From: Chitinophagales bacterium
GTDB taxonomy: Bacteria; Bacteroidota; Bacteroidia; Chitinophagales; Chitinophagaceae
Direction: 5' to 3'
Assembly: GCA_017303335.1 (NCBI GenBank)
Contig: JAFLBK010000005.1
Coordinates: 186,001 to 250,000 of the forward strand
Length of the DNA: 64,000 nucleotides
A program made the translations under genes and the position numbers. The notes beneath the pieces are model-generated. The model was not told where the DNA came from. It worked only from the letters and a program-made list of their open reading frames with translations, and ran no database searches. Shown here in pieces: positions 58,677 to 64,000 of this stretch; position 1 is the first letter of the stretch; each line of letters starts with the position of its first letter.

Positions 58677-59277
58677 TTCGCTTTGTAGATTTAGAACCTG
58701 ATTTTATCTCTGTCACAATAATACCGAGCAAGTCCAGCCACACAATGCCCAGCATTATAATGTCCATCAACAATGGGAGAGTAAACTGTATCACCATTTT
58801 CTAGGATTTGCCTTTCGGTAGTTGGTAAGGCATCTCCATATCTGATCTTGTAGGTTTTATCTGCTTTTCTACATTTAAGGCAAACAACTTGTCCTAGTGT
58901 GTTTCTTTTAGGTTTGGCTGGTAGAAGAAATGTCATAGATGGGGTGTCACTTTCGAACATTTTCACCGAAGCAATAAGAATAGTGTCAAAGCCCATGTAT
59001 GCAGCAAAGAAATCAAATGACTTTTCCTTGTCAGGAGCAAAAGACACTTCGAAAACTCCGTTTTTATTAGTGAGAGCTTTTGCCAGCAATTTGTTATCAC
59101 CTTTCACAATAATGGGAATCTGAGAAAGCGATATTGATGTATCTGAGAAGCCTCTTTTTATATAGCCGGTAATATAAACTGGGTTTATAGCTGTTCTAAA
59201 TCCTAAGCCAAGCAACAATGCAAATAAGATCAATATGCTAAAAAGGGTTTTCAATGTCTATACAAAGTGACGCACAA
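58486..59277 (-). mobile_element. Gene cassette 2
   Basis: A cassette of about 792 bp. Its start reads GTTGTGCGTCACTTTGTA on the minus strand; its attC end reads GTTGTGCGTTCGCTTTGTA, the same apart from a small indel. Confidence 0.8.
58691..59254 (-). CDS. Cassette gene: exported protein with Cys-rich tail
   Basis: A 187-residue protein with signal peptide MKTLFSILILFALLLGLGF. A carboxypeptidase-regulatory-like beta domain (ITGYIKRGFSDTSISLSQIPIIVKGDNKLLAKALTNKNGVFEVSF) is followed by a C-terminal Cys-rich segment: VCLKCRKADKTYKIRYGD and HCVAGLARYYCDRD, which may bind a metal or form disulfides. No family recognised. It is a single-gene cassette. Confidence 0.6.
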   Translation of the reverse strand: MKTLFSILILFALLLGLGFRTAINPVYITGYIKRGFSDTSISLSQIPIIVKGDNKLLAKALTNKNGVFEVSFAPDKEKSFDFFAAYMGFDTILIASVKMFESDTPSMTFLLPAKPKRNTLGQVVCLKCRKADKTYKIRYGDALPTTERQILENGDTVYSPIVDGHYNAGHCVAGLARYYCDRDKIRF

Positions 59278-59469
59278 CGTTCGAGGCTTGCCGCAGGGCT
59301 GGTATTTTATAACTGTCTGCCCGGCAACTGAAGCCGATTTAAAAACTGAAGTTGAAGTTAACAACTAAACGCCAAATAGAATTCGGTCAAGCCCGATATT
59401 GGCTGATAGTAGTACAACTGACGATTGTTATCACGTCCGCCAGCCTTGCGGCAAACCTTTTGTTGTGCG
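59271..59469 (-). repeat. attC-like site C, different interior
   Basis: Core-like edges CGCACAACG (59271-59279) and GTTGTGCG (59462-59469), but the arms are GGCTTGCCGCAGGGCTGG and CCAGCCTTGCGGCAAACC and the interior is unrelated to sites A, B, D and E. Diversity between attC sites in one array is a known integron trait. Confidence 0.8.
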
Positions 59470-60306
59470 TTCGCTTTTCATCGTGTCAAAATTTTTTGAA
59501 TATCCAATTTATAATCAAGATTGTCTGTCATCCCATTATGTCCTTGTCCATGAAGTGTGATAAGTGTGTCTTGCTGTTTAAATTCTTTTTGCAGCTTTAA
59601 AGAAGAACCATAATAAATTACTTCATCTTGGTCGCCATGAAAAATTACAATTGGCATTTTACAATTCTTTATATACTCATCTGTCTCAAATTTGTATTTT
59701 AAAATAAAAGTCGGAATAATCGGATAAGTGTGTCGCATCATGTCGGTCAAACTGTAATAAGGTGCTTGCAAAATCAAAAGTCGTGGGTTGTTTGTAGATG
59801 CGATTTTCGCCGCAAGTCCTGTTCCTATTGAGTAGCCCAAAACTATTATTCTGTCTTCAGAATATTTAGTTTTTAATGTGTCATAAGCGTTTTGTATATC
59901 TTGAAAAAAATCACTTTGTCCATTAATTGCTCCTTCGCTTTTACCATAACCTGGGTAGTCCAACATAAAAACATCGTAGTGCAAGTCTGTATATGTCTTT
60001 GCCACGTTACCCCATGAACGTAAAGAACCAGCATTCCCGTGCAGGTAAAATATTACGCCTTTTGAGGTGTCTGCTTTAAAAAGAATTGCGTTTAGAAATT
60101 TGCTGTCAGTTGTTTTTATACTTACTTCTTCAAATTTTTGGTCGAAGGTAAATTTGTAATCACTTTCTAATTTTTCAGGAAAGAATATCAACTTCTCCTG
60201 AAAAAAGTAAAGAAGGATGCAAATGAGAATGTAAAGTCCTACAACAAGTTTTAGTGTTCTGAGAAGGATTTTTTTCATTGAAGGGTCTGTCTAAAGTGAC
60301 GCACAA
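59278..60306 (-). mobile_element. Gene cassette 3
   Basis: A cassette of about 1,029 bp. Start GTTGTGCGTCACTTT, attC end GTTGTGCGTTCGCTTT in inverted sense. It carries the alpha/beta hydrolase gene. Confidence 0.8.
59478..60278 (-). CDS. Cassette gene: membrane-anchored alpha/beta hydrolase (BEM46-like)
   Basis: A 266-residue protein with an N-terminal transmembrane helix (LVVGLYILICILLYFF) and an alpha/beta hydrolase fold: oxyanion region YLHGNAGSLRSWG, nucleophile elbow GYSIGTGLA, acid in FHGDQDEV and catalytic His in HGQGHNGM. This layout fits the BEM46/ABHD13-17 type. The substrate is unknown, perhaps a lipid or thioester. The gene ends 9 bases from attC site C. Confidence 0.8.
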   Translation of the reverse strand: MKKILLRTLKLVVGLYILICILLYFFQEKLIFFPEKLESDYKFTFDQKFEEVSIKTTDSKFLNAILFKADTSKGVIFYLHGNAGSLRSWGNVAKTYTDLHYDVFMLDYPGYGKSEGAINGQSDFFQDIQNAYDTLKTKYSEDRIIVLGYSIGTGLAAKIASTNNPRLLILQAPYYSLTDMMRHTYPIIPTFILKYKFETDEYIKNCKMPIVIFHGDQDEVIYYGSSLKLQKEFKQQDTLITLHGQGHNGMTDNLDYKLDIQKILTR

Positions 60307-60500
60307 CGTTCGAGCATTTACGCTGTTGGAGGGAGGAGGTTTTAGGTCCGCCCGGTTGGCGATGTTTTTAGTGTTTGTGAGTTCGAATTTAAGGTGGTTT
60401 GTCTGAGGATCAGGTCAGCCCAGAACTAATGCTTGGCTTTGGGTTTATGCTGAAGTTCGCTTGTCAGGCCCCAATAGCGTAAATGCCTATGTTATACGCC
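60300..60500 (-). repeat. attC-like site D
   Basis: Arms GCATTTACGCT (60314-60324) and AGCGTAAATGC (60476-60486); edges CGCACAACG and GTTATACGCC (60491-60500). The two edges of this one site disagree, yet each agrees with the far end of its own cassette. Confidence 0.85.
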
Positions 60501-60953
60501 GTTACTTAAGTTCTTCATCAATTTTTGTTAATAGCGCCTCTAATTCCTCCAACTTCTGTTTTGCCAATTGGATGCCTTCATCAGCAATGTCTTTCGCTTT
60601 TTTGGGATTGTCCATAACTGAAAATTCAAAATGAGCTGATTCAATGAAAGTATCAAGATTTGCTTCTTGCAATTTTCTTAAACTGTCATATAGTTTACTT
60701 ATATCGGTGAGGTCAAACTGAGTATTTAAGTTGACATCATCAGATAATTGGAGTAATTCGGCGAGATCTTGACTTATTTGTGGATTAAACTTAGTGGTTT
60801 CTAATTCTGAAGTGATTAATTGAATAACCTCTTCTCCATTTTGATATTTTTCACTAGTCTGATTTCTAAAGTCAACAATAGATTTGTTTTGACGAATGAT
60901 GTTTTTTATTAAGTCCTTCAACATTTGGAGTGTTTCGATTAAATGGCGTATAA
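60307..60953 (-). mobile_element. Gene cassette 4
   Basis: A cassette of about 647 bp. Start GTTATACGCCATTTAA, attC end GTTATACGCCGTTACTTAA in inverted sense. One gene. Confidence 0.8.
60502..60924 (-). CDS. Cassette gene: helical protein of unknown function
   Basis: A 140-residue, mostly helical, acidic protein without signal peptide or membrane segment. It ends in a Lys/Glu-rich coiled-coil-like stretch (AKQKLEELEALLTKIDEELK). No family recognised. The stop codon touches attC site D. Confidence 0.6.
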   Translation of the reverse strand: MLKDLIKNIIRQNKSIVDFRNQTSEKYQNGEEVIQLITSELETTKFNPQISQDLAELLQLSDDVNLNTQFDLTDISKLYDSLRKLQEANLDTFIESAHFEFSVMDNPKKAKDIADEGIQLAKQKLEELEALLTKIDEELK

Positions 60954-61147
60954 CGTTCGAGCATTTACGCTGTTGGAGGGAGGAGGTGTTAGGTCCGCCC
61001 GGTTGGGGATGTTGTTTGGGTTTGTATGTTTGAAATTACGGTGATTTGCCTTAGGATCAGGTCAGCCCAAGACTGATGCCTGGCTTTTGGTTTATGCTGA
61101 AGTTCGCTTGTCAGGCCCCAATAGCGTAAATGCACTTGTTATAGGCA
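60945..61147 (-). repeat. attC-like site E
   Basis: Arms GCATTTACGCT and AGCGTAAATGC; edges GGCGTATAACG (60945-60955) and GTTATAGGC (61138-61146). Interior like sites A, B and D. Confidence 0.85.
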
Positions 61148-61210
61148 TACCCTTCTCCGTCATTAAATGCAAGTGTTCAACAGTGAACGGTGCGTAGGAA
61201 AAGGCGCACA

Positions 61211-61262
61211 CTTTTGCAAGGTTGGCTTTGTGTCTTGCCAAGTGTGCCTTGCAAATGTGTGT
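61211..61262. repeat. Inner repeat of cassette 5, left copy
   Basis: CTTTTGCAAGGTTGGCTTTG followed by TGTC and, further on, CTTGCAAATGTG. The words TTGCAAG and CTTGCAA form an imperfect hairpin. The sequence matches the copy at 63866-63914 in the same orientation. Confidence 0.6.
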
Positions 61263-61280
61263 GCCTTGTGTGGCGGCGAG

Positions 61281-63452
61281 TTACAGTTTAATTTTAAACC
61301 CGCCATTCAAAACAAATCCGTCAACAGGTGCATAGATGTCACGGAAAACAGGATTTGTAATTGTTCCTGTATAAATCGTGTCAAATTTTGTTTGTCGTGT
61401 GTCAATAAAATTTTCAAAGTTGGCGAAGATTGAAAAGTGTTTCCAAAGTTTTTCAATCATAAATCCTGTGAGCCAATATGCTTTTCCTGTTGCACCGTCA
61501 TTAAGTTTTTGGGGTGAATAATAATATGCTTCTAAACCTACTTTCAATTTGTCTTCAATTTCATAAACTAAAACATTATTCAAACGATGTTTTGCAACAA
61601 GGGGGAATTCTGTTGTTGTCGTATAATGTTGTTTTACGTCTGCGAAAGTGTAGCCAATAAAAAGTTTGAAGTTTTTGTAAGTGAGTTTAACGTTTGTCTC
61701 AATTCCTTTTGTGTCAATAAATCCTTTTGGCTGCAAATAGTCATAATAGCCATTTATGAGCTGTGTCAACACTAATGGATTATTAATTCTGGTATAGAAA
61801 AAAAGTTGATTAATGCTGAACGAAACTTTATTGTTGAATAAAGTTGTACGGTAGTTAATGTCAAGATTTCCTCCATAAGATTTTTCTGCTGTCCGATTAT
61901 TAATATCAATCGGCAATACATTTTTAAATTGAATTCTTTCTGCATCCTCAGTAAATACGTTTGGCGTTTTATAACCCAATCCTCCACCAATTCGTGAAGT
62001 GAGATGATTATTGATTTTGAATAAAGCAGAAAACCTTGGCAAAAGAAAAAAGCCATAGTCATTTTGATAGTCGCCACGCAAACCTGTTTCAAGTGTTATA
62101 GTCCTTGAAGCGTTCCATGTGTTTTGGACAAATGCTCCAATTGTATTTTGATTGTAGTTGACTGGAATAATGGTGTCATGTTTGTCTTGTGTGAACTTAT
62201 CGGTAAGAAAATTTATTCCGCTAATCCATTCAGATTTTTCTTTTTTGTAATTAAAATTTACTTCGCTGTAAGATGAAAGTTGTAGCCCTGAAAATAAGTA
62301 GTCAGGAATTTGAATGGAACGGTTGTAATAACTCACACTGTTTCTAAGACTGAATTTTGCTTTGTCATTTATTGTATGTTCAAAAGAAAGTTGTGTGCTG
62401 TAACGCTTGGTTTTATTTTTTTCAAAGTTTGAATGTGTGCTGTCGCCTTTCCCTTCAATGTATTTGATGTCGCCACCAATGCGATTTTCATAAGTTGCGT
62501 TCACTCCGAAATTTGCTGTTGTGTTTTTGTTGAAGTAAAAAAATAGTTTTGGATTGAAAGTGTAACGGTCAAATTTTGGAATTGCTGTTAAACCAATATT
62601 TGCAGGGTCGTAAGCTGTACCATGATTATATGATGCAAAAACTGTTGTTCCCGCCTTCTTAAACTTTTGCGAATAGAAACCGCTTGCATCAAGTCCTAAT
62701 GCTGATGTTCCATTGACAAGAAAATTTAATTCTCTTTCTTCTTTTGGATTTTTTGAAACAAGATTTACCAATCCTGCAATTGCTCCGCCCCCAAAAAGAG
62801 TAGATGAACTGCCTTTGATTACTTCTACTTGTTTTAAGTCAAGCGGAACAATTTGCAATAAACCCAAACCTCCTGAAAAACCTGAATACAGAGGGAAGCC
62901 GTCACGAATGATTTGCGTATATTTTCCATCAAGCCCTTGTATGCGTATGCTGGAATTGTAACTCGTTGCAGATGTCTGTTGCGTTTGAATACCTGTGCTT
63001 TCGTTCAGCATCATTCGTATGTCTCCAGGTTTCATATTTCCTTTTTCTTCCAGTTCTTCGCCTGATATGGTTTCTATTCTTGTAGGAATATTGGCAATGG
63101 AACGACTGGTTCTTGTTGAAGTAACAATGACTTCGTTTTCTTCATGTTCTGTTTCTTGTAGGGCAATTTCCAAAAGGCTGTCAGTCGCAATGGGAAATTG
63201 AACTTCAATAGTTTTTTCTTCTAAGCCAACATGGGAAAATATAATTTCAAACTTCCCTGTTGGTATATTTTTAATTGTAACAATTCCATTACTGTCTGCA
63301 ATTGCAGATTTATTAAGGGTTTTAATACTTGCTGTTGCACCTTGCAATGGATTTGCTTCTGCATCTTTAATAATTGCTTTGAAAGTATGCTGTGCGTATA
63401 TAGTGAAACTACATAGCATCGCTATGCAATAGATAAATATAAATTTCATCAT
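61281..63452 (-). CDS. TonB-dependent outer-membrane receptor
   Basis: A 723-residue receptor. The signal peptide FIFIYCIAMLCSFTIYAQ precedes a CarboxypepD_reg-like domain (residues ~22-95), a plug domain (~115-220: IANIPTRIETISGEELEEKGNMKPGDIRMMLNES, GLDGKYTQIIRDGFPLYSG, SSSTLFGGGAIAGLVNL) and a beta-barrel ending in aromatic-rich strands. It is FecA/BtuB-like and would import a ligand with TonB energy. The companion Cys/His-rich exported gene just upstream suggests a metal or metal complex. It is unusual to find a receptor this large inside a cassette. Confidence 0.88.
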   Translation of the reverse strand: MMKFIFIYCIAMLCSFTIYAQHTFKAIIKDAEANPLQGATASIKTLNKSAIADSNGIVTIKNIPTGKFEIIFSHVGLEEKTIEVQFPIATDSLLEIALQETEHEENEVIVTSTRTSRSIANIPTRIETISGEELEEKGNMKPGDIRMMLNESTGIQTQQTSATSYNSSIRIQGLDGKYTQIIRDGFPLYSGFSGGLGLLQIVPLDLKQVEVIKGSSSTLFGGGAIAGLVNLVSKNPKEERELNFLVNGTSALGLDASGFYSQKFKKAGTTVFASYNHGTAYDPANIGLTAIPKFDRYTFNPKLFFYFNKNTTANFGVNATYENRIGGDIKYIEGKGDSTHSNFEKNKTKRYSTQLSFEHTINDKAKFSLRNSVSYYNRSIQIPDYLFSGLQLSSYSEVNFNYKKEKSEWISGINFLTDKFTQDKHDTIIPVNYNQNTIGAFVQNTWNASRTITLETGLRGDYQNDYGFFLLPRFSALFKINNHLTSRIGGGLGYKTPNVFTEDAERIQFKNVLPIDINNRTAEKSYGGNLDINYRTTLFNNKVSFSINQLFFYTRINNPLVLTQLINGYYDYLQPKGFIDTKGIETNVKLTYKNFKLFIGYTFADVKQHYTTTTEFPLVAKHRLNNVLVYEIEDKLKVGLEAYYYSPQKLNDGATGKAYWLTGFMIEKLWKHFSIFANFENFIDTRQTKFDTIYTGTITNPVFRDIYAPVDGFVLNGGFKIKL

Positions 63453-63497
63453 TTTAAAATTAGGCTAATAAATACTGTGTCAAAAAATAAGTATGTG

Positions 63498-63806
63498 TCA
63501 ACCTAATCTTGGCGGTTGCCAAAAAGAAGAAACGTATTGAGGAAGATAGGATTGAATGTAGCCTGAAAAGGTTTGCTGTGTAAATTGTTGTGGTGTGTCA
63601 ACCTGCAAACTGTTTGCAATAAAAGTAAAGCCAGCACAATTGCCACATAAGGTAAAGGGTGAACAATTTTTGCACCCGTCATTATGTTCATGCCTGTCGG
63701 ATGTTTGGCTTTGTTGAACGTCATCATTGCAATTGTCAACCGCACAACATGGAACGGTTGAGAGGAACAAAATATAAAATGAGAATATGAATGTAAAAAG
63801 TTTCAC
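63498..63806 (-). CDS. Cys/His-rich exported protein (DUF6660-like)
   Basis: A 102-residue protein read from a GTG start (63806). Signal peptide KLFTFIFSFYILFLSTVPCC, then a metal-binding-looking block CCAVDNC ... DRHEHNDGCKNCSPFTLCGNC and a short aromatic tail. This matches my memory of the DUF6660 family, small proteins found with metal-efflux TonB receptors in Bacteroidota (recalled, not checked). A longer upstream frame without a plausible start was not used. TATCTTTG lies 5 bases before the GTG. It is the first gene of cassette 5. Confidence 0.7.
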   Translation of the reverse strand: MKLFTFIFSFYILFLSTVPCCAVDNCNDDVQQSQTSDRHEHNDGCKNCSPFTLCGNCAGFTFIANSLQVDTPQQFTQQTFSGYIQSYLPQYVSSFWQPPRLG

Positions 63807-63811
63807 TGTCG

Positions 63812-63819
63812 CAAAGATA
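63812..63819 (-). promoter_or_regulatory. Bacteroidota -7 box (TATCTTTG) for the exported cassette gene
   Basis: The minus strand reads TATCTTTG, a full TAnnTTTG match, 5 bases before the GTG start. This would give the cassette its own promoter and a near-leaderless mRNA. Confidence 0.5.
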
Positions 63820-63865
63820 GGGCTTGTGTCCAGTTGAAGGTTGCGGTGTTGGGAAAATTTTGGCT

Positions 63866-63914
63866 CTTTTGCAAGTTGGCTTTGTGTCAAGGTTTGTGTG
63901 CTTGCAAATGTGCC
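63866..63914. repeat. Inner repeat of cassette 5, right copy
   Basis: CTTTTGCAAGTTGGCTTTGTG ends with CTTGCAAATGTG. It is a direct copy of the repeat at 61211-61262, so the two enclose the two genes of cassette 5. Confidence 0.6.
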
Positions 63915-63982
63915 AAAATGTGCGATGGGCTGTTGAAATATTTTGTCGTCTGTCAAATAGGGAACTGTCGCTTGGTAGGGTT

Positions 63983-64000
63983 GCCTATAACGTTCAAGCA
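63983..64000 (-). repeat. attC-like site F (partial)
   Basis: GCCTATAACGTTCAAGCA runs off the window edge. It is the right edge of cassette 5 and the beginning of the next attC-like site, so the array continues beyond the window. Confidence 0.6.

Larger units (their letters stand above)
60954..63990 (-). mobile_element. Gene cassette 5 (two genes, about 3 kb)
   Basis: Start GTTATAGGCAACCCT, attC end GTTATAGGCATACCCTT in inverted sense. It carries a TonB-dependent receptor and an upstream Cys/His-rich exported protein, unusually large for a cassette, plus a pair of inner repeats at 61211-61262 and 63866-63914. Confidence 0.75.

Noticed and set aside
57582..61147. The 200-bp repeats as miniature transposons
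   Set aside because: No target-site duplications are seen, each always follows a gene in the same orientation, and the end sequences follow cassettes rather than the repeats themselves.

Overview
The window is a chromosomal segment of a Bacteroidota bacterium, most likely family Chitinophagaceae (inference). The evidence is the fused alpha/beta 2-oxoacid dehydrogenase E1, a GH92 mannosidase, alpha-2-macroglobulin/PBP1C envelope genes, a TonB receptor with a carboxypeptidase-like N-terminal domain, many short genes with no clear Shine-Dalgarno, and repeated Bacteroidota-type promoter boxes (TAnnTTTG) just upstream of starts.

Bases 1 to about 52,850 are a GC-richer core region. In order it holds: the uvrA 3' end; an outer-membrane barrel protein, an ElaA-type acetyltransferase, a cryptic L,D-transpeptidase-like secreted protein and a lipoprotein esterase; an MsbA-like ABC exporter with two divergent paralogous glycosyltransferases and a methyltransferase; rarA and aspS; a haem-motif lipoprotein; a 2,058-residue alpha-2-macroglobulin; sucD; an Mla-type lipid transporter pair; a malic enzyme/phosphotransacetylase fusion; a DUF4442 protein, a thioredoxin-like protein and a membrane-anchored papain-type peptidase; pbpC behind a second, lipoprotein alpha-2-macroglobulin; lysA and mrp; a shikimate kinase, a DUF423 protein and a 7TMR-DISM histidine kinase; ftsK, pth, an FAH-family hydrolase, the E1 enzyme and a GH92 mannosidase; and finally a tRNA-Met(CAT).

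From the tRNA rightwards the DNA becomes clearly AT-rich and reads as a genomic island. A large serine recombinase ends antisense inside the tRNA, so its last residues are written by the tRNA's 3' half. It is preceded in the same direction by a small coupled ORF and a MerR-like regulator. A divergent pair of small genes and a 668-base non-coding stretch with 10-bp iterons follow.

The most striking part is 57.58-64.0 kb: an integron-like array of gene cassettes, all transcribed leftwards, separated by ~200-bp hairpin-forming attC-like sites. The end sequence of every complete cassette matches its own other end (five of five), although the two edges of a single site often do not match each other. 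That is the signature of recombination by cassette excision and insertion. The cassettes carry secreted proteins of unknown function, an alpha/beta hydrolase, a coiled-coil protein, and a two-gene TonB receptor plus Cys/His-rich exported protein that looks metal-related. No tyrosine integron integrase lies in the window; from the gene direction it would be expected to the right of base 64,000, unless the array lacks one.

A second theme is repeat DNA inside genes: three envelope-protein reading frames carry in-frame copies of repeat-like or palindromic DNA. One rho-independent terminator also abuts the start codon of pbpC.
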